Source: Actinomycetota bacterium (GTDB taxonomy: Bacteria; Actinomycetota; CADDZG01; JAHWKV01). From it: a stretch of DNA of 64,000 nt. Shown piece by piece: positions 29,157 through 37,636 of this stretch. The DNA is taken from NCBI GenBank assembly GCA_030447305.1, contig JAUJPC010000004.1:62001-126000 (forward strand), written 5' to 3'. The first letter of the stretch is position 1; every line of letters begins with the position of its first letter. The notes beneath the pieces are model-generated. The model did not search any database. It was not told the DNA's origin and was given only the letters and a program-made list of their open reading frames with translations. Made by a program: the position numbers and the translations under genes.

Positions 29157-30383
29157 ATGCCAGAGACCGACCCAGCGATAGTCGAAGCCCTCGGCACCAT
29201 CGCCGCCGAGGACCCCAACGCGTCCAGCCTGGCGGGCACCGCTCTTGCCTGGGTCACCGGCGGCGGAGGAGCCGGCCGCATCACGCAGGAGCGGGTGCAG
29301 CGTTTCCTATGGTACGACCTGCCCATCAAGCTCCGGCCCACGCCCGAGGGTCGCGCGGCGATCACATCGGCCCTCGCCACCGCCTTGGATCTGCTGAGAC
29401 TTCCCCGTTATGCTCAGATCTGCCGTTCGGAGGCCACGCTGCGAGTGCACGCCGCCTACAGCGAGAATCCCCAGAAGGGCCTATTTGCGTTCCGGGAGGC
29501 CAATCTGGCATCCGGCATTTACCCGCCCGATCTTCCGGAGTTCAAGTGGGGAGCCGCGATGGGACTGGAGGAGGCCAAGATCCTGACCGGCGTCCAGGAC
29601 TTTCTTGAGCTGGCGGTAGCCTCCGGCGAGCTGGTACCGGGAAACAAGGACTGGAAGCGCAAACAGCGCAGGCTGGTGCGGACGTATCTGACGACGGCCA
29701 ACTTCCAGCTCGCCGGCCAAACGCCGCTTGACGTCATGAACACCGAGCGTATCCAGAACTGGATAAAGGTCGAGCCAAGTGAAACCCGCATCCGCCTGCT
29801 TTCCGGACTGGCCAACCGCCTGCTGTACCCGGCGGAACTACCGCCGGGCACCACGGATCCCTATCCGGCCCTCACCAAGCTACTGGCGGCAATAGCAGCC
29901 GGTGCTCCCTTAGAAGCAGAAAACGGGCGTCTTCTGGAAATCGCCGCCGGAATGGGACTCACCCGTAGGGTAAAGGGTGAGCTGGTGCTCAAGCAGAAGG
30001 GAAACCGCATGCTGGCCGACTCGGTGTCGTCGTGGCGGGTGTTTCCCGCTACGCTGCTGGGTGGCAATCCGTATCACCGCTTGGCCGGCGAGATTATGTT
30101 CGCGCTGCTGGTCGACAAGGACTCCAGCCTGGGTGAGATCATCACGACGATTCGTCAGGCAGCGACTGAAGCTAACTACCGGGAAGCGGGCACCGGCCTT
30201 CCCCCCAGTGAGATGAGCCTGATGAAGGCGCTCGATCCAACGGTTCTTCCGGTCGCCGAGATGGGACTGTTTGTGCCGGGTGACTTCACGAGCGTCATGG
30301 CGCTCACGCCCGCCGGCAAGGCGGTGGCGCTGGAGGCATTGCGGTCCCGGGCCACGGGTCCCGGTGCCGCTCCCTGGGATTGA
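29157..30383 (+). CDS. Hypothetical protein, 408 residues, soluble
   Basis: I do not recognise the family. The protein has no signal peptide or membrane segment and looks mostly helical. The middle segment MGLTRRVKGELVLKQKGNRML resembles the winged-helix-like part at the C-terminal side of some actinobacterial pRiA4b ORF-3-type proteins (a helix, then RRVKGELVLTxKG), which is weak evidence. It ends with another winged-helix-like stretch (FTSVMALTPAGKAVALEALR). It lies 51 nt after the M15 peptidase gene on the same strand and may be co-transcribed. Confidence 0.7.
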   Translation: MPETDPAIVEALGTIAAEDPNASSLAGTALAWVTGGGGAGRITQERVQRFLWYDLPIKLRPTPEGRAAITSALATALDLLRLPRYAQICRSEATLRVHAAYSENPQKGLFAFREANLASGIYPPDLPEFKWGAAMGLEEAKILTGVQDFLELAVASGELVPGNKDWKRKQRRLVRTYLTTANFQLAGQTPLDVMNTERIQNWIKVEPSETRIRLLSGLANRLLYPAELPPGTTDPYPALTKLLAAIAAGAPLEAENGRLLEIAAGMGLTRRVKGELVLKQKGNRMLADSVSSWRVFPATLLGGNPYHRLAGEIMFALLVDKDSSLGEIITTIRQAATEANYREAGTGLPPSEMSLMKALDPTVLPVAEMGLFVPGDFTSVMALTPAGKAVALEALRSRATGPGAAPWD

Positions 30384-30561
30384 TCGTCCGGACCGGTTCA
30401 GCGCCACATTCAACCGTCGCCACAACTCAGAGACAGGACGCTTTAGGGTCCAAGCAGGAGCGTCATCGGTGGTCTGCCGGCCCATTAGCGGGGGGTCGGT
30501 TAAGCTCAGATGGGATCCGCAAGAGCGGGCCCATTGAGCAGAACCTCTGCAAGGAGACCCA

Positions 30562-30729
30562 TTGACTGAGCCAGAAGTAGATACAGCCGTTGATTCAGAC
30601 ACCGCGAACGACGACGGAGCAGACGAGCGAAAATTCCCCAAGATCGTCAATGCCGCCGAAGACGCCAGCATCGTTCACTACTCCCCTGAGGCTCATGAGC
30701 CTCTCGACCCCTCGAAACGACACATCTAG
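30562..30729 (+). CDS. Small acidic protein of unknown function (55 residues)
   Basis: A TTG start at 30562 is preceded by a strong ribosome-binding site AAGGAG with 5-nt spacing. The 55 codons encode a very acidic N-terminal half (TEPEVDTAVDSDTANDDGAD) and a C-terminus ending HEPLDPSKRHI. The codon use and the ribosome-binding site support a real gene even though it is short. No family is recognised. Confidence 0.6.
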   Translation: MTEPEVDTAVDSDTANDDGADERKFPKIVNAAEDASIVHYSPEAHEPLDPSKRHI

Positions 30730-30919
30730 ACGAGCTCTGCCGGGCCGGGTGGGCAGACTGTTGATCCATCCGGCCGGGAGCAGTCGCTCACCGAAGCTCT
30801 AGCCGCTTGCCGGCCGCCCGCCGGTCAGCGTTTTCCAACCGGGTAGGCCCCCGGTTGCGAGGTAATTCCGGGAGTAGGTTAGTGCCGTCCGTGGCATGAG
30901 CGAGCGTTAGCATCGCACG

Positions 30920-32692
30920 ATGGCACACCTTCTGGGGGCAGAAGCCCTCCATCAGGAGTTTCAAAACGGCGTCGTCTTCGAATCGGTAACGCTGGGCGTG
31001 AACGGGGGCGACCGCATTGGCATCGTCGGCCGTAACGGGGACGGCAAGTCGACCCTGCTCTGTCTGCTTTGCGGACGGCTGCCGCCCAACTCAGGCCGGG
31101 TCACCAGAAGGCGGGGCGTCGTCACTGTCATGCTGGACCAGTCGGACACTCTGGTTCCCGAAAAAACCGTGAGCCAGACGGTTGTCGGTGAGTTGCCGGA
31201 GCATGTTTGGGCTGGCGATCCACGAATCCGCGACATCATCGACGGCCTCGTTTCGGACATTCCTTGGCGATCTCCCATCGCTCGGCTGAGCGGCGGCCAG
31301 AGGCGGCGAGTGGCGCTCGCAGGCGTGCTCGTGAGCCACGCCGACGTGCTGTTCCTTGACGAGCCCACCAACCACCTGGACATCGAGGGGATCACCTGGC
31401 TTGCCGATCACCTGAAGCGGAGATGGGCTCCCAACGACGGCGGCCTGGTGATGGTCACGCACGACCGATGGTTCCTCGATGCCGTCTGCACCACCACCTG
31501 GGAGGTTCACGACCGGGTGGTAGAGGCGTTCGAGGGTGGATACGCCGCCTACATCCTGCAAAGGGTGGAGCGAGACAGGACGGCTGCTGCATCGGAGGAC
31601 AAGCGCCAGAACCTGATGCGCAAGGAGCTTGCCTGGCTGCGGAGAGGAGCTCCGGCCCGGACCACCAAGGCAAAGTTCCGGGTTAATGCCGCCAACGAGC
31701 TTATCGCCAAAGAACCGCCCCTCCGGGACGAGGTCGAGCTGATGCGCATGGCCACTAGCCGGCTGGGCAATCAGGTGGTCGACCTGCTGAACGTGTCGGT
31801 CTCGTTCGGCGAAAAGCAGGTGCTCCGCAATGTCGACTGGCTCATCAAACCGGGTGAGCGCACCGGAATCCTGGGGGTCAACGGGGCCGGGAAGTCGACG
31901 CTGCTGAATCTGGTCACAGGGGCCGTCCAACCCACCACCGGCGAGGTCAAGCGAGGAAAGACCGTGAAGGTGGCGACGCTGACCCAGGTGCCCACCGAAC
32001 TGGATAAGCTCGCCGGGGAACGGGTGAGCGACATCTTGAAGCACGAGCGAAGCACCTACGTGGCCGGCGGTAAGGAGATGACTCCGGCTCAGCTGTTGGA
32101 GCGTCTTGGATTCAAGACGGCGCAGCTTTCGAACCCGGTCGTCAAGCTGTCCGGTGGACAAAAGCGCCGTCTGCAGCTTCTGTTGATCCTGCTGAACGAG
32201 CCGAATGTCCTGGTGCTCGACGAACCTTCGAACGACCTGGACACACAGATGCTGGCGGCGATGGAGGATCTTCTGGACTTCTGGTCGGGCACCCTGCTGG
32301 TCGTTTCCCACGACCGCTATCTAATGGAGCGTGTAACCGACCAGCAGTACGCAATTCTCGACGGCAGGTTGAGGCACATGCCGGGCGGGATCGACCAGTA
32401 CCTACAGCTGCTGCGGGAAACCCGGCGACCAGTGTCCTCCGCTGCTGCGCCGCAGAGGCGAAACCTCGATGCGCAGGCGGCGATCCAGGCTCGCAAGGAG
32501 ATTGCCGCTATCGAACGCAAGCTTGCCAAGGTTCCGGTACAGATCGCCCAGGTCAACGACAGAATCGCCGCCCACGACCAGAGCGATTACAAAGGGCTGC
32601 AGCCCCACGTCGACGAGCTGAAGGAGCTGCAAGCCAAGCTCTCCGATCTCGAGACCCGCTGGCTGCAGCTTAAGGAGCAGCTGGCAAGTTAG
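30920..32692 (+). CDS. ABC-F family ATPase (Uup/EttA-like ribosome-associated protein)
   Basis: Two fused ABC ATPase domains without membrane segments, typical of ABC-F translation factors. Walker A motifs are GRNGDGKST and GVNGAGKST, signatures are LSGGQRRRVAL and LSGGQKRRLQL, and Walker B segments are VLFLDEPTNHLD and VLVLDEPSNDLD. The C-terminus is a coiled coil (EIAAIERKLAKVPVQIAQVN onward), which resembles Uup. A role in ribosome rescue or antibiotic resistance is possible but cannot be decided here. It is convergent with a small minus-strand frame. Confidence 0.92.
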   Translation: MAHLLGAEALHQEFQNGVVFESVTLGVNGGDRIGIVGRNGDGKSTLLCLLCGRLPPNSGRVTRRRGVVTVMLDQSDTLVPEKTVSQTVVGELPEHVWAGDPRIRDIIDGLVSDIPWRSPIARLSGGQRRRVALAGVLVSHADVLFLDEPTNHLDIEGITWLADHLKRRWAPNDGGLVMVTHDRWFLDAVCTTTWEVHDRVVEAFEGGYAAYILQRVERDRTAAASEDKRQNLMRKELAWLRRGAPARTTKAKFRVNAANELIAKEPPLRDEVELMRMATSRLGNQVVDLLNVSVSFGEKQVLRNVDWLIKPGERTGILGVNGAGKSTLLNLVTGAVQPTTGEVKRGKTVKVATLTQVPTELDKLAGERVSDILKHERSTYVAGGKEMTPAQLLERLGFKTAQLSNPVVKLSGGQKRRLQLLLILLNEPNVLVLDEPSNDLDTQMLAAMEDLLDFWSGTLLVVSHDRYLMERVTDQQYAILDGRLRHMPGGIDQYLQLLRETRRPVSSAAAPQRRNLDAQAAIQARKEIAAIERKLAKVPVQIAQVNDRIAAHDQSDYKGLQPHVDELKELQAKLSDLETRWLQLKEQLAS

Positions 32693-32700
32693 CTGATAGG

Positions 32701-32883
32701 TCACTGTCGGGACTGTAGGTAAGCCTCGGTCAACCACTCGCGTAGCCGGTCATCGAAAACCTTGGGATCCCTCAGGTTGGCGACGTGGTAGTAGCGGCCG
32801 GCATACGGCATGACCTTCCTCGTGATAGTGGGATGCTTGACGATCCGGTGTAGGGCAAAGGACATTGCGACCCAGCGCTGCAT
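32701..32883 (-). CDS. Small basic hypothetical protein
   Basis: A 60-residue frame from the ATG at 32883, possibly longer (73 residues) if a CTG at 32919 behind a GAGGG motif is used. The upstream codons encode a similar basic, helical sequence, which favours the longer form. The sequence has many Arg, Tyr and Trp residues (PYAGRYYHVANLRDPKVFDD). It follows the yqgE-like gene on the same strand. No family is recognised. Confidence 0.5.
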   Translation of the reverse strand: MQRWVAMSFALHRIVKHPTITRKVMPYAGRYYHVANLRDPKVFDDRLREWLTEAYLQSRQ

Positions 32884-32967
32884 TGGCCGCAGCTGCGCGA
32901 AGGTCTGGGCTTTCTTCAGGAAGATGCCCTCTGCGGGAGCCGCTCAACCCGCCGGCAACCGGCACAG

Positions 32968-33507
32968 TTAGTTGGTCGAGGGATCCTCCGGCATGAGGGC
33001 CAGCAGCTTATAACTGCCGCCCTTCCGGGCCAGCACCGAGCTCCAGAGCTTGTTGGGGTCCTCGGTGAAGATGTCGTCGGGGAACGCGTCCTCGATGATC
33101 CATGCATCCTCGTCCGTCTCGGCCTCCAGCTGTCCGGGACCCCACCCGGCGTAGCCGGCGAACACCCGTGCTCGTTTGATTGCGGGCTCCGTCTCACCGC
33201 TGTAAGTGGACAGGAGGCCGACAGAGCCGACGACTATGCGACCATGATGATCGAATGCGTCGAAGTCTGCGAGGACGAGGGCGGCCTCGGGCTGAACGGG
33301 ACCGCCGACGTAAATCGGGGAGCCGGGGTCCACCAGGGAGGCCAGCAAAGGAGTCGCTTCCGCGACTGTGACCGGAGCAGGCCGGTTGAGCACCAAGCCT
33401 ACGGCACCCTGATCGCTGTGCTCGGTAATCACCACAACCGTCCTGCGAAAGTGCGGGTCCATTAGCGATGCGTTGGCCACGAGCAGGCTGCCCATGAGGT
33501 TCTCCAT
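32968..33507 (-). CDS. yqgE: YqgE/AlgH family protein (UPF0301)
   Basis: Member of the UPF0301 family, whose biochemical function is uncertain. Diagnostic stretches are GSLLVANASLMDPHFRRTVV, GAVGLVLNRPAPVTV, YVGGPVQPEAALVL and AGYAGWGPGQLEAE. The length of 179 residues is normal. In many bacteria yqgE is next to ruvX, but here it is about 28 kb away from it. The 29-31 nt spacing to its neighbours leaves the operon structure unclear. Confidence 0.93.
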   Translation of the reverse strand: MENLMGSLLVANASLMDPHFRRTVVVITEHSDQGAVGLVLNRPAPVTVAEATPLLASLVDPGSPIYVGGPVQPEAALVLADFDAFDHHGRIVVGSVGLLSTYSGETEPAIKRARVFAGYAGWGPGQLEAETDEDAWIIEDAFPDDIFTEDPNKLWSSVLARKGGSYKLLALMPEDPSTN

Positions 33508-33540
33508 CCCCCAATAATCCCCTATGCCCCGAACTAGGAC

Positions 33541-34587
33541 CTACTTCATGAAGGCGCGAAGGCGCTTCGCCTCCTGCTCCAACCGGTCTTGCGCGCTCGC
33601 ATTCAGGGGCTCGAACGGAGCCGTCTCCACACGGCCCTTGTCGAATTTCCAGGTCCCTGCGACTTTTCCGTCTACGAGGAATGTGCCGATCGACTGAGGG
33701 TTGTGGGTGGAAAAGACCCGCGGCCGGTACTCCTCCGACAGTATGGCGGCGCGGCGGCAGTGCACCAGCAGCGTCGCATCCCACGTGGGAAGAAACCGGA
33801 TGGGGGCCGGAGTGCCGGCATCGGGAAGGGGGGCGTCGGGCAGATCCAGCAGCTCCTTGCCGGCCACATCCCGATAGGGCACCACATCGATCTCCCGCAC
33901 TCTTCCTGCCAGCATTGACCCCGGCAGACCGCTCCAGCTAGCAAGGTCCGCCGTCGACGCAGGCCCGAAGGCCCCCAGGTACCGGCGGATGAGGTGATCT
34001 ATCCCCTCCTCCTCGGAGACGTCCGGCGGGCCCAACCAGGATTCCGCCAGGCCGTACAGGTCGGCCCGCCTATGCCCCCATGTTCCCGACGGAGGCACCC
34101 GGACCAGGTCCACCCACAGCCCGATGCCGATCCAGGTCCCGTTGTCCAGGCCCCCGAGCTCACGCAAAAGGTCCTGCCGCTTCCGCGGTCCTGCGGCCAG
34201 CAGCTCTCGGGTTTGGTCCGCCAACACCCGCATCTCATCGACCGTCCTTCGACCCTTGAAAGCCCGTAACCACATCTGCCGGCGGGCCGTCCGCAGGCCC
34301 ACTGCAAAGGGCCAGTAGTCCTGCCGAGAAACCAGGTGGATGGTCACCCGCATCAGCGTGCCCTGGACCACGGTCCGGTCGTGCAATGCCCGATCGAGAT
34401 CCGCGCGCTCCATCCCGACCCGGCGCGACCAAAGCCCAACGTAGGAAGAGGGCGCGTACTGAGCCTGAAGACCTCCCATCTGCTCGAGCACTCCGGGCAG
34501 CGACCCTTGCTGCTTGCGCAGCAGGAGCTGGCGGCCGAGCACCGCCCGATTCAGTTGGAAACTATCCAGCACTCGACCTGTTTTCAC
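33541..34587 (-). CDS. Winged-helix DNA-binding protein of the AlkX/AlkZ (HTH_42, DUF1006) glycosylase family
   Basis: Member of the HTH_42 family, which includes the AlkZ and YcaQ/AlkX DNA glycosylases that unhook interstrand crosslinks. The catalytic-site motif of this family, QxQ or QxD, is present as LQAQYAPS (Gln41-Ala-Gln43). Three winged-helix domains are expected over the 348 residues. The C-terminal segments PTWDATLLVHCRRAAILSEE and GTFLVDGKVAGTWKF are typical. Its target lesion is unknown. It is transcribed divergently from the PBP gene with about 50 bp between the starts. Confidence 0.85.
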   Translation of the reverse strand: MKTGRVLDSFQLNRAVLGRQLLLRKQQGSLPGVLEQMGGLQAQYAPSSYVGLWSRRVGMERADLDRALHDRTVVQGTLMRVTIHLVSRQDYWPFAVGLRTARRQMWLRAFKGRRTVDEMRVLADQTRELLAAGPRKRQDLLRELGGLDNGTWIGIGLWVDLVRVPPSGTWGHRRADLYGLAESWLGPPDVSEEEGIDHLIRRYLGAFGPASTADLASWSGLPGSMLAGRVREIDVVPYRDVAGKELLDLPDAPLPDAGTPAPIRFLPTWDATLLVHCRRAAILSEEYRPRVFSTHNPQSIGTFLVDGKVAGTWKFDKGRVETAPFEPLNASAQDRLEQEAKRLRAFMK

Positions 34588-34640
34588 GACGCGATTTCCT
34601 TTGTTTCCCCCACTCTGGGCCAGGGTACGACTCGACTACC

Positions 34641-36836
34641 ATGAGCACGGACGGCTTAAATCTCATCAACATGCGACTCAAAAGAGCATTAATGGTACTC
34701 ATGGCCAAGTGGCCATGGACGGCCATGGGAGCACTCCTCGCAATCGTTGGGATTTACGCCGTCAGCCGCCTGATGGCGGTGCCCCTTCCGGAGATACCGC
34801 CCCCCGCGCAGTCTTCGAAGGTCCTCGCTCAGGACGGCCAGGTTGTTGCCACCCTCCACGGTGAGGAGAACAGAACGATCGTCCCGCTCGACAAGATCTC
34901 ACCCTACCTGCAGGTGGCCCTCCTTTCGACCGAGGATCGTGAGTTCTATGAGCACCGAGGCATGAGCGTGAAAGCTGTTATCCGGGCTGCACGGGCCAAC
35001 CTCAAGGGCGGCGAGATCAAGCAGGGCGGCTCGACCATCACCCAGCAGCTTGCTCGAAACACCATTCCCGGCGTGGGCAAGGACCGCACCTACATGCGCA
35101 AGCTGAAGGAGGCCTATTGGGCCATGCAGATGGAACGGCACATGCCCAAGCACAAAATCCTCGAACGGTATCTGAACACCGTTTACTTCGGCAGGGGAGC
35201 CTACGGCGCAGAGGCCGCCGCCCGCACGTACTTCAAGGTGCCGGCGGCGGAGCTGACCCCGGGGCAGGGGGCTTACCTTGCCGGGATGATCCGCTCCCCC
35301 GAGCGGTACCAGATCGATCGCAATCCGGAGGGGGCGGTCGAGCTTCGCAACACCGTGCTGACCCGGATGAAAACCGGCAAGTACCTGGGACCGGCCGAAG
35401 CCGATGCGGGCATGGCGGAGGATCTGGTGGCCCAGTTCAAGCCGGGCATGTCCATCGAGGTCGACTCTCCACGAGCCGGGTACTTCGTCGAGTACGTGAG
35501 GCGCATACTCAAGCGTGATTTCAACCTGACGGACGAGGAGATCCTCGCCGGGGGCCTGCAGATCCACACCACCCTGGACCTCAAGGCGCAGGACGCTGCC
35601 GAGGCCGCCGTCCGGTCCACACTGGACCGGCCCGACGACCCCGAGGTCGCGCTGGTTGCGATGGATCCCGAGGGACGCATCCGGGCGATGGTGGGCGGCC
35701 GTGAGGTCGACAACATCGACCGGTCACGAGGCTTCAACTACGCTGCCGATGTCAACGCCACCGGGGGAGGACGCCAGGCCGGATCGGCGTTCAAGCCCTT
35801 CGCCCTGGCCGCGTTCTTGGACCAGGGCAAGTCCGTGGCCTCAACGTTCTCGGGCAGCTCACCCATTCGCCTCGACAGCCCTCAGTGTCGCAACGGCGAT
35901 GGCAAGCCGTGGGAGGTGTCCAACTTTGGGAACGCGAGCTACGGGGCGATGGACGTCACTGCCGCGACCCTCAGCTCGGTCAACACCATCTACGCTCAAC
36001 TGATGGACGACGTGGTGACTCCTAAACAGTTCATGGAGATGGCGGCGCGCACCGGGATTGACATTCCTGAGTACGATGCCGGATGCGCGCTGGCGCTCGG
36101 CACCACCGACGTGACCCCCATGGAGATGGCGAGGGCCTACACGACGTTCGCCCAACGCGGACAGCGCCCGGAGACTCTGGTGATCACGAAGATCACCCGT
36201 CCCAACGGTGAGGTAATTGCAGAGCGTAACCTAGAGGTACATAAGGAGCTGGACTCGAATGTGGCCGACACCGTCAACTACATCCTGGAGCGCAACATCC
36301 AATCAGGTACGGGCACGGCAGCGAAGATAGGCCGGCCCGCCGCTGGAAAGACCGGCACCACCCAGAGCTTTCAAAACGCCTGGTTCGCCGGATACACCCC
36401 CGAGCTGACGGCGGTGGTTTGGATGGGGTACGCTCCCCGGCCCGATGGAACCATTCCGGAGATGCAGCGCGTGCGAGGGAAACAGGTAACAGGGGGATCC
36501 TTTCCGGCTACGATCTGGCAGAAGTTCATGACGAGGGCGCTCGAGGGCACCAAGGCGTCCTCGTTCCCCAAACCCAAGCTGGGCGGGGAGATAGCCACGC
36601 CCCGAAGATTCGCGCCGGAGGCCACCCTCGCGAGCACTAAGAATCCCGTGGTTATCAACAGCGAAGCCCGCCCCCCGCGTCAAGGTGAGCTCGCCACCAG
36701 ACGTGAGACGGCGCCTCAGCCTCCGCCGCCTCCCCGGCCTGCTGGGCCGCCCGCTCAATCCCGCGACATCAAGGACGCGGTGGGCCCGGAAAAGAGCTCC
36801 AAGCAGGTGTTCCAGGACTGTTTTCCGTTCTGTTGA
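34641..36836 (+). CDS. Class A penicillin-binding protein (glycosyltransferase 51 / transpeptidase)
   Basis: Bifunctional peptidoglycan synthase. An N-terminal membrane helix (residues 27-45) is followed by a GT51 domain with STEDREFYEHRG (catalytic Glu98) and QGGSTITQQLARN. The transpeptidase domain has the SxxK motif in GSAFKPF (Ser382, Lys385), the SxN motif SVN (446-448) and KTGTT (570-574). A Pro-rich tail follows. I chose the ATG at 34641, since the open frame extends back inside the divergent gene. The stop overlaps the TTG of the next gene (TTGA). Confidence 0.94.
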   Translation: MSTDGLNLINMRLKRALMVLMAKWPWTAMGALLAIVGIYAVSRLMAVPLPEIPPPAQSSKVLAQDGQVVATLHGEENRTIVPLDKISPYLQVALLSTEDREFYEHRGMSVKAVIRAARANLKGGEIKQGGSTITQQLARNTIPGVGKDRTYMRKLKEAYWAMQMERHMPKHKILERYLNTVYFGRGAYGAEAAARTYFKVPAAELTPGQGAYLAGMIRSPERYQIDRNPEGAVELRNTVLTRMKTGKYLGPAEADAGMAEDLVAQFKPGMSIEVDSPRAGYFVEYVRRILKRDFNLTDEEILAGGLQIHTTLDLKAQDAAEAAVRSTLDRPDDPEVALVAMDPEGRIRAMVGGREVDNIDRSRGFNYAADVNATGGGRQAGSAFKPFALAAFLDQGKSVASTFSGSSPIRLDSPQCRNGDGKPWEVSNFGNASYGAMDVTAATLSSVNTIYAQLMDDVVTPKQFMEMAARTGIDIPEYDAGCALALGTTDVTPMEMARAYTTFAQRGQRPETLVITKITRPNGEVIAERNLEVHKELDSNVADTVNYILERNIQSGTGTAAKIGRPAAGKTGTTQSFQNAWFAGYTPELTAVVWMGYAPRPDGTIPEMQRVRGKQVTGGSFPATIWQKFMTRALEGTKASSFPKPKLGGEIATPRRFAPEATLASTKNPVVINSEARPPRQGELATRRETAPQPPPPPRPAGPPAQSRDIKDAVGPEKSSKQVFQDCFPFC

Positions 36837-37636
36837 ACAGGGCAACAACTCAAAGGAACGCCACCCGGTCAGAAGGGAGCCCAACCATCTTGCGCCGCCT
36901 CGGCCTGCCCACGAGCATCTCAGCCTGCCTGTTCGACCTGGACGGAGTCCTAACGCACACCGCGGCCCTTCATTTTGAGGCGTGGAAGCAGACCTTTGAC
37001 GAGTATCTGACGCTTCGGGCAGGTGCAAATCCGGACAGCTTCAAGCCTTTTGACATGCAGGACTACCTCACGTACGTCGACGGGAAGCCTCGTTCCGAAG
37101 GCGTGCGATCCTTTCTTGTCTCCCGGGGAATCGAGCTCGATGACGGCTTCCCGGACGACGCACCGGGGACCGAGACGATCCAGGGAATCGGAAATCGCAA
37201 GAACGAGCTGGTACTGGAGCTGATGGAGAGAAAAGGAGTCGAGGCCTTTGAGGGATCCCGCTTATACCTGCTGGCGGTCCAGGATGCAGGCCTCAAGCGA
37301 GCGGTAGTTTCGGCCAGCACCAATACCGAGGCGGTTCTGGCGGCCAGCGGGCTTGCCGAGCACTTCGACACCGTGGTGGACGGCAATGTCGCCAAGCGGC
37401 AAGGGCTGAGGGGGAAGCCGTATCCCGATACGTTTCTCCACGCCGCAAAGGCCGTCCAGGTGGCGCCTGCGTTCGCCGCAGTGTTCGAAGACGCCCTGGC
37501 CGGGGTCAGGGCGGGCCACGACGGCCGGTTTGGCTTTGTCGTCGGCGTGGACCGGGCCGGCCAGGCGGAGGCGCTGAAAAAGGAGGGCGCGGACGTGGTG
37601 GTGACGGACCTGGCCGAGCTGCTGGAGGAAGGGTGA
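36833..37636 (+). CDS. HAD-superfamily beta-phosphoglucomutase
   Basis: Interconverts beta-glucose 1-phosphate and glucose 6-phosphate. The nucleophile motif is FDLDGVLTHTA (Asp35 and Asp37 counting from 36833), followed by the cap domain, SASTNTEAVL, GKPYPDTFLHAA and FEDALAGVRAG. The start may be the TTG at 36833 overlapping the PBP stop, or the TTG at 36890 behind AAGGGAG. It overlaps the following GH65 phosphorylase gene by 4 nt. Disaccharide phosphorylase plus beta-phosphoglucomutase is a standard pair for phosphorolytic use of trehalose, maltose or kojibiose. Confidence 0.9.
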   Translation: MNRATTQRNATRSEGSPTILRRLGLPTSISACLFDLDGVLTHTAALHFEAWKQTFDEYLTLRAGANPDSFKPFDMQDYLTYVDGKPRSEGVRSFLVSRGIELDDGFPDDAPGTETIQGIGNRKNELVLELMERKGVEAFEGSRLYLLAVQDAGLKRAVVSASTNTEAVLAASGLAEHFDTVVDGNVAKRQGLRGKPYPDTFLHAAKAVQVAPAFAAVFEDALAGVRAGHDGRFGFVVGVDRAGQAEALKKEGADVVVTDLAELLEEG

